Of a DNA stretch of 64,000 nt, positions 19,628 through 29,959 are shown piece after piece. Origin of the DNA: Dermanyssus gallinae (Eukaryota > Arthropoda > Arachnida > Mesostigmata > Dermanyssidae); the NCBI GenBank assembly GCA_003439945.1, contig QVRM01001791.1, positions 1 through 64,000 on the forward strand, written 5' to 3'. Made by a program: the position numbers and the translations under genes. Position 1 is the stretch's first letter, and each line of letters begins with the position of its first letter. The notes beneath the pieces were generated by a model. That model had not been told where the DNA came from. It searched no databases and saw only the letters and a program-made list of their open reading frames with translations.

Positions 19628-20801
19628 CCTATTTATATATTTTAAGACCGCATTTGACTTTGTTCCAAGGGACCGTCTTTTAGAAATCATTCGTAGCAAT
19701 TTTTTTAATACGCGGAGCAATGTACAACCTTATCCGGGACATGCTTCACTATAACTCCATCATAGTTAAGAACGGAGATCATTATGTCAACAACACCATA
19801 ACGCAAACGGTAGGATTGACCCAAGGAGATCCTGCTAGCCCATTCCTGTTTATAATGTGCATAGCAACCCTATCGGATCGTCTACGCGATGCAAAAGCTG
19901 CGCACGCCTTCTACGCAGATGACCTAGAGTCATCTTTGCAAAGTCGCGTGAACATCTGCAGTATTTCCTAAACATAACAGTTAATTGGTGCAAAGGTGCA
20001 AAAAAGGTGAACAGGCTAACAGTCAACATAGATAAAACAAAGGTCCTTCGCTTTACCCGAGGAGGGGCATACGCCGCAGCCGACCGCCGCATCAAAATTA
20101 ATGGCATTGCATTGGAGATTGTCAGCCACTTTTCTTATCCCGGCGTTACACTGACACCAAGACTCTCTTTTAGCAGACATGTAAAAAAAATACTAGCCAA
20201 GGCGACAGCTACTGTCATGCTTCTCGGTGAACCTCGAGATATCGACTTGAAGAGAGCGCTAAACATATTTAGGCTAAAAATGGTCCCTATTATACGATAC
20301 GGCCTGCCTGCAATAGCACCTTCTCTGACTGTAAGCGATCTGAAAAGGCTAGACCGTTTAAAGGCACTTTATATCAAGCGCGTGCTAATTCTACCCAAAA
20401 ACGCCTCTGCTACATTCGCTCTTGAACTATGTCGCAAACGAACCCTTACAGAGGACTTTGCCCTAGACGGACTATCTCTTGGTGAAGCCGTACTCACAGT
20501 ATACAGGGAGTTTCGGGAGATACGCAACGTGAAATTTGCGACTAATAACTATACGAACGGACCAGCGTTTTGCTCGGACAAACGGAAGAGAGGAGCCCAG
20601 AAGAACCGAGCACTCATTTGTCGAGTGACAAGGCACGGATACCATCACCACATGTGTTTGAGTGGACGGTGTTTTGAGGTCGATGGTTGTGTGTGTAGAT
20701 TTTGTGGAATTTGTGATATTGATAGACACCTTATACTTGTGTGCGCCGAAATAGAAACAACGTCAGTACAATCTCGTACACACTATGTAGAATCAGTGTA
20801 G
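19628..20801 (+). pseudogene. Element B ORF2, central and C-terminal RT
   Basis: Begins FKTAFDFVPRDRLLEII (RT motif with catalytic D), then GLTQGDPASPFLF and HAFYADDLESSLQ with an intact YADD box. After a frameshift near 19970-20000, a 264-codon frame (20007-20801) covers thumb and connection (VNIDKTKVLRFTRGG; FSYPGVTLTPRLSF; FRLKMVPIIRYGLP). It ends in a zinc motif HGYHHHMCLSGRCF ... CVCRFCGIC ... H ... C. The RT should extend a nicked target; this copy lacks the preceding RT block. Confidence 0.8.
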
Positions 20802-20868
20802 ACTTCGCATAACATTAGATGTATACTACTACCAATATTATGGTGAATAAATAAATATGTATATATTT
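20801..20868 (+). repeat. Right arm of long inverted repeat (3' end of element B)
   Basis: It contains the sequence just after the ORF2 stop and the AATAAATAAATATGTATATA end. It pairs with 19551-19618, giving a potential hairpin with a 1.18-kb loop. Confidence 0.9.
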
Positions 20869-22189
20869 GTCCCAGTTTCCGGTATGACAGCTCCTGCGTC
20901 CCCGAGGAAACCTTGCTGCGAACCGTCGCTGAACATTACTGATGAATACTTCTGTGAGAGTAAGCTTATGGGTGCTCAGCGGCAGGCTCTAGATACCTAG
21001 AGCTATGTTCATTCTTTTTCCATTGGATGAAAATAGTGACACAGATATGTGTTTAAGATTTGACACATCAAATACGTCCGTATCAGGAGCCGGCATCTTG
21101 TCGCTCAGTTCTAGAATGTTATTTAGGGCGGTCGCTGCTTTGGTATTTCGGCGTTCATACTGGGCTCAGTCGCTTACTGCCACTTCTGATTTTATCGACG
21201 TTTTGAAAAGCGGTTTAAGCCACGTTCTGCAAGAGCGTTTTCCAGATCATTTGCATTTTTCATCCACCGGCAGTTGTCTTTCAGATGTGCTTCAAAGAAC
21301 TGTAAATCTTTAGCTTGGCCAAATATTTTTCGATCTATCCTAACGACTACATTTTGTCCTCGACGCACATTAAAAGCTGTTTTTCCATTTAAACACACCC
21401 ATTTAGCCGCGTCACCCGAGTACTGAAATAGGCAAAAGCCATGTAGCACGCAGCTTGCAATGTTAGATATTGCTAATACAGAAATCATCGAAGACTGTAC
21501 TCCACCCTGGGGGACTCCACAATCCCCAACACGATATTAAACAATGCGGCCAATGCATGGCCTTCCGTCAGTCATGCCTGTTCAATATATTTTGCCAGAT
21601 CTAGGACAGTGTCTTGGGGTGATCATGGTGATCGGTATGCTGACATACTATCTGCGATGTGGCCTCTATCCGCAGACATAAGTCTTCAAAAAAGCATGCG
21701 CCTTAAAAACCTTATCAAAATAGGAACATTTTACAATTTGACAATATGTTTTGATGACTCCCGTTGGCCTGCTCGGTTTCAGGATAAGAAACCTTACATC
21801 AACTTTACACTCCGTCGGGAAAGCCTCCGTCACTAGTATCTCATTCATATTGGTTAGCATAAACTTTCTGCTATCTTCTCCTAGAAATGTTAGTTTTCTT
21901 ATTGGTGATGTCGTCAGATTCTGTATAACTTCCTAAATATGCCACTGCAAGAGCCTTATCAATTTAAATTAGGTTGATAGGTCGTGATAGCTTTGAAAAA
22001 ATCTGCTTACTTATATCAACTTCAGTAGGCTTAGCAACTGAGCACGGTAACAAGTCCGGGAGGATAACCGTTTTCAATAGGTCGTTTAATGTTGAGCCCA
22101 TTTTGTCATTATTTTTTAGGCAATATACATACATATTGTTTATTTCGCAATAACTTTGCATTTCAAGATGGTACATAATTACAATATAA
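20869..22189. other. No feature recognised; short orphan ORFs
   Basis: The best frame is 98 codons on the minus strand (21488-21192; RIDRKIFGQAKDLQFFEAHL), with no family motif I know. Others are shorter and look random. It may hold decayed coding sequence. Confidence 0.4.
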
Positions 22190-22215
22190 TCATCATTATA
22201 TACAATTTTAACACT

Positions 22216-25010
22216 TTAGCGACCGTCCCACCGGGCAAGAAAGTGCAAAGACCGCCGATGCGACTGGCAGCTCGCTGCGTGGTATTTAGCGCATATCTGC
22301 GAGCAGAACCGGCAACGACATTGATCGCCAACTTGGTGAAATGCTTGAGTCGAACACAGCAAGTGATGATAGCCATGTACAATGTACCTAGTGTACACGT
22401 GCCGTCTAGTGCATGCCATTCCCTCACAAAGCTCCCTGGTGAGATACACATCTAACTGCGCTACCTCAGCCGAGGCCTCGGTCACTTTTCTCTGCCACTC
22501 CAACAAAAATTGTTGAAGTGGCATTGTAATAGGTGACTTAAGTCTGACTCTGATTGTTTCCACTGCCGGTCCGCAACCCGCTAGCAGGTACACAAAGCGA
22601 TTCCTTGCCGTCCGCGACAAGCAAAGAACGCGCTTCATATATATTGTGAAGCATCTTTCTAGCTGCGCAAAATTTGCCGCGGAAAGATGGCCCCTGCCAA
22701 GGCTGTAGCTCAACATTGGCACAATCTTAAGCTCAAAAAGACGCAATGCAGCACTCAGAGACAGTCGTCGAAGATCTCTCACCTCTGTGTGAATAGAGGC
22801 ATTAGCCGCCCGACACCTGTCGCCGATGTGCTTGGTAAAGGTCGTTCCCGTATAGTGCAGTCTCAGACCCAAATACGGGAAGGAGTTGACAAACTCCAGC
22901 GGTTGGCCACAGCAGGGTATTACGTCTGCTGCAGCCAATCGACCCCCACGGCGAAACTTAATGGCTTTCGTCTTCCGCGAATTTATTTGTAGGCCCTTAC
23001 GGTGAAGGTAAGCTTCTACGTCGCCGACAATACGACGAATGGCACCGCGGTCCCGGTGGGCCACTACTATGTCATCCGCGTACATAACGACGACGGCGTT
23101 TCTAAACTCTTTCCGCACGTGGCGGGCTAGGTCTGCAATGAGCAAAGAGAAGGCTAGGCAACTGAGAGGGTCCCCTTGAGAAGTTCCTACGTTTTGCCTC
23201 AGCTGCAAGGTGTCTTCGCCCCTTATGTTTACTTCAAGGCGGTCTTCAGCAAAGAAGCTGGAGAGCACTCGTAGAAAAGAACCGCCCACCCCAGCATGTC
23301 GAAATGAATCGACTAGTAAGTGACGGGGAGCTTTGTCGAAGGCCTTAACACAATCAATAAAGACGGCGTACAAGTGGCCCCCGGGCACAGCCAACATCCG
23401 CTCAACTTCCGACTGCAGTACGTGGATCGCGTCCTGTGTACCTCGACCCTTCCTGAATCCGATTTGCTCCGGAGGTAGGGTCTTCTCCACAGTTGGAAAC
23501 ACCCTCAAGATAATCAACTTGGCGAAGACTTTCTTAAGAGTGCGTTCCGACGCGATACCCCGCTAGAGATTTGGATCGTCCACGTTGTCACCGTATTTGC
23601 CCTTGAATAGCAGAGTAAGCCTGGCCTCGTGCCAAACCTGGGGTTTGTGTCCCCCGCTGAGTATCTGATTAAACAGATTACACAGCTCCCCTGCTAAAAC
23701 ATCGGACGACTCAGCCCAGTGTTCGTAATAGATCCCATCAGGACCACTACTCTTCCTCTTGGGCAACCCGCGCAAGATCTGCACCACTTCTTCCACCGTA
23801 AACGGCGAATTCATGCAGTGCTGCTCCAGAGTGAGCGGTTGCTCAATAACTGGGTTAGGAGCGGGGGCGTTTGCATCGAGCAGAAGAGCACTAAAGTGTT
23901 GCCGCAACTGCTCCTTTGTCATGCTGTGCATGTTTTTGCTCAGCCGGCGAACAATGTAGACATGGGGTTTGCGCTCTGCTCTCTGAAGCATGCGAAACTC
24001 CTCCTCCTCACCATACCGGCGCTTATTCTCCGCGAGCATTTTCTTGTAGGTTGCTCTATGTCGGCCTTAAAGCGCCCTACGATCAGCAACTATCTGGGGG
24101 TCGGGGTGCAGAGCCCGTGCTCGGCGCAGGAGCCCCAACACTTCCCGACGTTTTAGGTAGCAGGCCTGTGTTTTTCTGTACTTCTTCTTGACTTCGCCCG
24201 TCTTTTTCTGTACTTCTTCTTGACTACAGCCGCTTTGACAGTGGCCTTCAAAGCGTGGTTGCTTTGTTCAATGTCAGAAGTTGATCCCAGGAGCCGTAAT
24301 TTGCGCGTTAATACACGCAAATTTAGCTGCCTAGACAAGTACGTTGTCGGCCGCCGCCGCGGGGCGCGCCCCTGGCCAGGCAGACGCAGAGACGCTAGCA
24401 CCGGCAGGTGCTTCCGTGCTGGAATATTAAGGACCTCGCATCCCTGAAATTCCGTCGGATGTTGAAGGTTATGAAACAGGAAGTCGATAGTGCTTCTTCC
24501 ACTTTGGCAAACGTACGTGAATTTATCACGCTCATTCGCGCAATGCAGGCCTCTATTCTCTAGAAGCGTAAGAAGCACATCGCCCTTCCTGTCGGTGGCG
24601 CCACTATCAATACGACAGTTGAAGTCGCCGCCGACCAGAGTGGGTAGCTGGAGGTTTAGTCCCGCTAGACCAGCACTGATCGCATCGGCAACTTCAACGT
24701 CATCGTAGTGAGGTGGCAGGTAGAACAATGCGAGGTTGAAACTACCTGAGGCGAGTGTCATGCAACACTCACCTCGACACACACATTGCATTCGGGGTGA
24801 CCCTGTTCGTAAATAGATTGAAAGTCCACCTACTGGTCTTCCCCGCCCTCCGTCTGGAAGACTCGCTAGCAGATGAAAACCTCGCATCTCATCGAGATGC
24901 AGTTCCACTCGCATAAAAGCTTCCGTCAAGAGTACAATGTCCACACCTTCGAACAAACGTTCTGGTGCTCGCTGTAAAGCCCCAGATAAACCTTCACATT
25001 TCCACAGCAA
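22216..25010 (-). pseudogene. ORF2 of element G: APE and reverse transcriptase
   Basis: APE: LWKCEGLSGAL, VLLTEAFM, VGGDFNCRIDSG, STIDFLFHN. RT: KSSGPDGIYYEHWAE, then a TAG near 23563-23565 where RGIAS follows, then IGFRKGRGTQDAI, FIDCVKAFDKAPRHLL, VGTSQGDPLSCLAFSL and VVMYADDIVVAHRD with both catalytic aspartates. The C-terminus has HGYHHLLCSTQAF and CRCRFCSQICAKYHAASC. A 32-bp tandem duplication at 24171-24233 shifts the frame between APE and RT. Apart from these lesions the RT frame of 433 codons (23517-22216) is open. Confidence 0.85.
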
Positions 25011-25055
25011 TCATTTGCAGCCGTGAGCAGCATGCAGCTGCCTTGGCAGAAGGCG

Positions 25056-26271
25056 TCATTGCTGTCTAGCTGTTAAACCATGCCCGTCAGTAAACTCTTC
25101 GCATACCCTAGCCTGAGCCGGCGGAGCCCCCAGCCAGCGCCGGAAACTCACGCCTTTCGGCCAGAAGGCGCTAGTTGAAACGTTACTTAAGTCACTTTCA
25201 CCAAAGGTCACGCAGAAGACGGAGTCCGGCCGAGAAACTTTGAGTTTCCAAATAGCACGCACTACAGTATGTCTCCCGGTTAGCCAACCACGCAGCTGGA
25301 GGACGGTGCTTCCTATTCGCGTTAGTTGCGCGTTTTTCTGCTGCCGTTTGCTTGTGAAGTTGAGAGGCATCGCTCGGGTTCGGCCCCAGGCGTCCATCCT
25401 GCTTCTCTGGGCTGTTGCTGGTCGATCCACCACTTTCACTCGCAAGCTTTCTCTTCTTTTTTCTTCTTCTCTCCACCAGCTGGAAACCTTCATTGTCCAG
25501 CTGATCTACGTTGGCTGTCTCTGTACAGTCCATTGCGTCTACAACCGGGTCGCGCGGCTGCAGCGGAGTGGTGACGTCACTTTCTGCTGCCGGCGCCGGT
25601 ATCTCCTTCTTCTCCAGCTTCTCCCGCTGTCGTTGCAGCCGCTCAGCCGCTCTCTCTTCCCGCCGTTGTTGGCGCTGTTGATCGAGATCGACAACACTCT
25701 TGGCGACGTCTGTAGGAGGCGTCTGCTGCTGCGGTTTCTGCACTCGCTGTCTCTGCTTCCCCTGACACTGTTGTTGCTGTTGGTTTTGTTTACCAACAGT
25801 ACGAGTGACGGTGGGCGCATCTGAGACGTTCGAATCAATTACAGGCTTGGCGGCAAGTTTTGAGCTGCCGCCAGTGCTCTGTGCCACTTTGTGCTGTGCC
25901 ACCTGCTTCTTCGTCTCGATTTCTACTCCCGATGTGCTTACGTTGCTCCCGGTGGGACGGGAACGAAGCGCGGAGATCAGTTGTGCAAGCTCTGACACTC
26001 GGATTGTATTTGCCGCCGCGAGACGGCTAATCCGCCGCAGGATCTCAAGCAAGGCGCCGTTTGGGCGGGCGCCTTCCAGTTCAGGACATCCAGGGCACCG
26101 AGCGGGGTGGTTTGCCCCTACATCGGTGCGCGGTGATGAGCACTTCACATGGGCTACACCCACAAAACTGGTAGGACACTGGGCCCACTCACACGAGCTC
26201 TTTATCACGGTGCTACATACAAAACACAGCGCACTATTGGGCGCCGCCACCTTGTCTGTCTTTTTAGGCAA
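25056..26271 (-). pseudogene. ORF1 of element G: PHD-like finger protein
   Basis: It starts MPKKTDKVAAPNSALC. Cysteines CFVCSTVIKSSCEWAQC ... HVKC ... CPGC (codons about 16-65) form a PHD-like finger. A Q/R-rich coil follows (QQRQQRREERAAERLQRQRE), then EGFQLVERRRKKKRK. Near 25280-25310 the true C-terminus moves to another frame, which gives RPDSVFCVTF and SAFWPKGVSFRRWLG, the same WP-G segment as in B ORF1. One frameshift therefore separates the two halves. No 2A-like motif was seen upstream. Confidence 0.75.
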
Positions 26272-26289
26272 TATGTAACCAATGAATCG

Positions 26290-26843
26290 GTAGCCTTAAG
26301 CCACCTCCACTGTTTGATATGTCGTTTTTACCAGTGTATCCAAGTCGGTACTGGTCGCGACGATCGATTAAATTATATTTATATAGCCTTCTTCCAGTCG
26401 GTTATTTGTGTAGTTTGTCATTTGTTCGTGTTGATCTTCAGATATAGAAAGCATCTACAGTGACCCAAGATGAGTGGTGCTAATTTAATATGCAGTCGGC
26501 TGATAACGGTTAAGTTTTCACTATCAGCCACAATACCCGAGTGAGATTCGACGGAATCACAGGAGTAATTGCGCATAAATGTTGAATTTTCATCACTAAT
26601 ACAGTTAATGACAGTTTTTCTTTATAGTTCAGCTATTAGTAATCGTCAAATATCCATCGTTAGGGGTTATAGGGCGGATATCGGGTTTTTGGCGTTGATA
26701 TCTGCGGTTATTATTATGTTTCAAACACTCTTCAGCGTACTTAAAATAGTTGATATATCAGCGCCTTTGTTTGACGATTGGCACAGTGTTACTATTTTGA
26801 GAGTTTCTTGTTTCATTCTTATTTTGACACATGATTTTCTTGG
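26290..26843. other. No feature recognised
   Basis: AT-rich DNA between the 5' end of G and Tc1 copy C2. It may include the G 5' UTR. No convincing frame. Confidence 0.4.
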
Positions 26844-26845
26844 TA

Positions 26846-28481
26846 AAGTGTGTTGCAAAAAATTAGCAACTCATGTTTTTTGTTGATAATTTCGGCTTGG
26901 TTTATTTGAATGGCTCGAAATTTTAAGCGCATCATGTACATGACGAAACACGAGTATGGTGTTAATCGTTGCAATCTCACAATCGGTTCATACGAAAAAT
27001 AAAAAAGTGTGAAAAAACAGTGTTGCAAAATATTAGCAACAATAACGCCTTACGACGTATTCGATTCTTAGCAGGGCTATATGACTTATTTGATATTACA
27101 TATTCTATTTTTGAAACGGGGTTTTCGTCCCTTCTTCTGAATCAAATCGTAAACTTGGTCTTTCATGGAGTTAATGAGCTGTTGTAAGTACGAAAGTGGA
27201 ATATTAGTCCATGCTTGCTGGACAGCTTCTTTGAGGTCCGACAAATTATCATATTGTCGACCATTTGCGTAAATATGCTTTGCCAAATGTCCCCAAAGAT
27301 TTTCGATGGGATTCAGGTCTGGACTCAATGCCGGTCAGTCAAAAAGTGGCACTCCTTGTTCTTGAAAAAAGGCTATAGTGCTAGCCGAGGTATGAAACGT
27401 GGCGCTGTCTTGTTGAAAAACTGCGTCAGGTCCCCCAATTCTTCTGAAATGGGCTTCTAACTGGGAACCGACGATTACGCTGGTACTTGTCGGAATTGTT
27501 TCGGTCCACAACCGCGACTAGATCGAACTTCCCATTATATCCAAACACGCCCTAATATTTCACAGAACCACCACCGGCCGCACGTTTCGAGAACCATTTA
27601 GGTTCCTTCCGTAAGTCGTGCCAATAGTACTGACAGCCGTCAGGGCCATCGAGATTAAATTTCTTTTTATCCGAGAAGACGATGTTTTTCCACTCGTTAT
27701 CCCAAGTTTGGTATCTATGCGAAAATTCACGCCGTGCGACAATGTGCTTCGCTTGCAGTCGCGGTATAAGCTTCCTTTTCTCGTATCGCACGTTTTTGTC
27801 AGAACTTAACACTCGGTACACTGTGGATCAGTGCACTGGCACTCCCAAAGTAGTCCTGATCCTGGAAGAAAACATTTGGTCATGAGTAGCCAACTATATG
27901 ATCCTTCGCCGATCTCGAATAGTCAAAACTGGCTTACGCCCACTGTTAGATCTGCACCTTTGGTTCCCTCCAGGCTGTAAGAACCTGCTGATGGCGCTCT
28001 TATGCCGTCCTAATTTGGTTGCTATAGCAGTTACTGTATGACCGAGCTCAGCATATGCCTCAATTCTTGTATTTTCGTTATCCGAGAGATCCTTTGTACG
28101 ACCCATGGTTTAAACATACGCTTCGCCGTTAGTTTGGAACAACGACTAAGCTGTAGAACATTTTGCAGCTATAGAACGATTGATTTGATTAGACAATATT
28201 CTTGACATTTGATCCCCGGGATCGAATATCAGCTGTAGTATCGACTATCCTCTACAAACAAGAGCTGTGTCGTTAGCATGTTATTGTTGCTAATATTTTG
28301 CAACACTGTTTTTTCACACTTTTTTATTTTTTGTATGAACCGATTTTGAGATTGCAACGAAATTAACACCATACTCATGTTTCGTCATGTACATCATGCG
28401 CTTAAAAATCAAGCTATTCAAATAAACCAAGCCGAAATTATCACAAAAAAACGTGAGTTGCTAATTTTTTGCAACACACTT
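26846..28481 (-). mobile_element. Tc1-type DNA transposon copy C2
   Basis: Ends AAGTGTGTTGCAAAAAATTA at 26846 and its inverse at 28462-28481, with TA directly outside both ends (26844-26845 and 28482-28483), the expected target duplication. Total length is about 1.64 kb. Inverted repeats of about 200 bp are shared with C1. A sequence around 28145-28290, near the inner edge of the repeat, is absent from C1 and looks like an insertion. Confidence 0.9.
27086..28106 (-). pseudogene. Tc1-type transposase (C2)
   Basis: The N-terminus is intact over HTH 1 and 2: MGRTKDLSDNENTRI, ATKLGRHKSAISRFL, GRKPVLTIRDRRRII. The catalytic part gives IVFSDKKKFNLD (first D), FQQDSATFHTS (second D, intact unlike C1) and SPDLNPIENLWGHL (E). 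Several stops and frameshifts break it, for example before the second D and near 27550. The C-terminus ends KKGRKPRFKNRICNIK. Confidence 0.85.
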
Positions 28482-28599
28482 TATGTAGAGCAGCTCTAGT
28501 CTACATTGATGAATATCATTTTGTACTAGGATCGAGGCTGAAGGGGTTGACGTTATATTTCCAAAAATACGTATTCTTCTTCAATGCCGGCAAATGTTT

Positions 28600-29190
28600 T
28601 AAAATTGCCTTCGTTCAGACAGAGCCCTTGCAGCCTCTAAAAGTTCCATTAACTTTCCGCTGCCTGGATTCTTCTGAAGCCACGACATAATGAAGAACTT
28701 GATGCCTGACCATAACGTCTTGAGTTTGGCTGCTGCCTCTGCGAACTTAGATTTTAGCTACTTTTTTAGAGATGTCTTCTTAGATGTCTTGCCGATTTCA
28801 GGGACGACTAGAAGCTTGCTGAAGAACTGCTCATGCGTCACCATAAGAACTTGAACTAGTTGACGGTTAACTACCCCACCCAACTGGTTTCTCGTTGCTC
28901 GGCGCTGAGTGTATCCGTCTTTATGTCAGGTTTGATCTATTAAGCTCTTGCCCACGTTTGGTACACGGGGCTTCTTCTCCTTCTTCTTCAAGACGGATGC
29001 GGCAGCTAACACAACACTACTACTTTTGTTTTGTGTTTACAACGCACTACAATGTTATACTACTGACGCATTTTGGGCCATAACGTGGCCCTCAGTGCCA
29101 TGCTTTTTGCAAAGTGTGGTGCTGAGAACAAGTGTGCTACCTGTGCGATAACACGCAGCGAGCGGCCCTGTGATCGTAAAGCTTCTCGGC
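28600..29190 (-). pseudogene. Possible LINE ORF1 remnant
   Basis: A minus-strand frame with two or three stops reads KHGTEGHVMAQNAS (knuckle-like), ASVLKKKEKKPRVPNVGKSL, NQLGGVVNRQLVQVLMVTHE and SKFAEAAAKLKTLWSG. The order resembles the knuckle-plus-leucine-rich tail of R1/family A ORF1, but no full CCHC survives. Weak call. Confidence 0.25.
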
Positions 29191-29219
29191 GCTAGGCCAA
29201 AGGCAACCTTAAGATCTAT

Positions 29220-29940
29220 AATCCTATCTATAAATCTATAAATCTATAAATACCGCATATGACGGTCTTCTTGGCTCGGCTAGGGTTTCCTAAATCTCTG
29301 CCAACAATTGGCGCAGGGCCGTATGGGTCGACTTGGATTTTCTAAACCCGTGTTGTTCTTCTGGTACAGCGTTTCTGGTTTATAGGAATTACTCAAGTTG
29401 ATCTGATATTATCCCCGAGAATATCTTATAAGGGCAATTCTTAAGTGTTATTCCCCTCCAAGCTTCCGGCTCTGTTACTATGCCCTTTCCTTTAGGTAAA
29501 ACTATAAGGGTTTCTTCCTTCCACGCTTTAGGCATTTTCCCGGACTTAAGACATTCATAGAATAGAGCTTTCCAGCATGGTGCCAGTGCCAACGTTTGCT
29601 TTAAGTGCTCATTTCTTATCACATCGTTTCCGGCCGCTTTGCCTCTAGGCGCTCTTTCAATTGCGCTGACAACGTCTTCGATTGTGACCTCGTGAACTAC
29701 CCATTCTCGTGCAAGCTCTGTATCTTTGTCCTAAGGCCCATTGCATAATATTATTAATTTTGGAGTGGTGTCGGCTCCCAGTAGCATACCAGCAAAATGC
29801 TTAATCGATCTTTAAGTCTCCACTGGGCACTGCTGTCTTCTTTTATGCTTTAGCCATTTGCGCGGATGTTCCTTTGCCTCTTGTAACAACTTCCACCCCC
29901 GGCTTTCCCAGTACTTCTGTTTCTCTTCTTTTTTTTTGCA
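29220..29940 (-). pseudogene. Reverse transcriptase fragment J
   Basis: It reads IERAPRGKAAGNDVIRNEHL (finger motif), CLKSGKMPKAWKEETLIVLPKGKG, EAWRGITLKNCPYKIFSGII, then HGFRKSKSTHTAL in a shifted frame. These are the first RT blocks of a non-LTR element distinct from the other families here. The catalytic palm is missing. It abuts the 3' end of A3. Confidence 0.65.
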
Positions 29941-29959
29941 GCTAAATTATTATTATTTA

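Larger units (their letters stand above)
22190..26271 (-). mobile_element. Non-LTR retrotransposon G (relative of B), nearly complete
   Basis: ORF1 (26271 to about 25056) precedes ORF2 (25010-22216) on the minus strand, and a TAATGATGATT-like 3' end lies near 22190. Its protein signatures parallel B: PHD-like finger, WP-G ORF1 tail, APE, RT with YADD, and a CxCxxCxxxC zinc tail. Few lesions are present: one frameshift in ORF1, and in ORF2 a 32-bp tandem duplication, one nearby frame change and one TAG. It is one of the best preserved LINEs in the window. Confidence 0.8.

Noticed and set aside
24147..26278. Plus-strand ORFs of 157 and 194 codons
   Set aside because: They are shadows of the G ORF1 coding strand; the minus strand carries the PHD and coil motifs.
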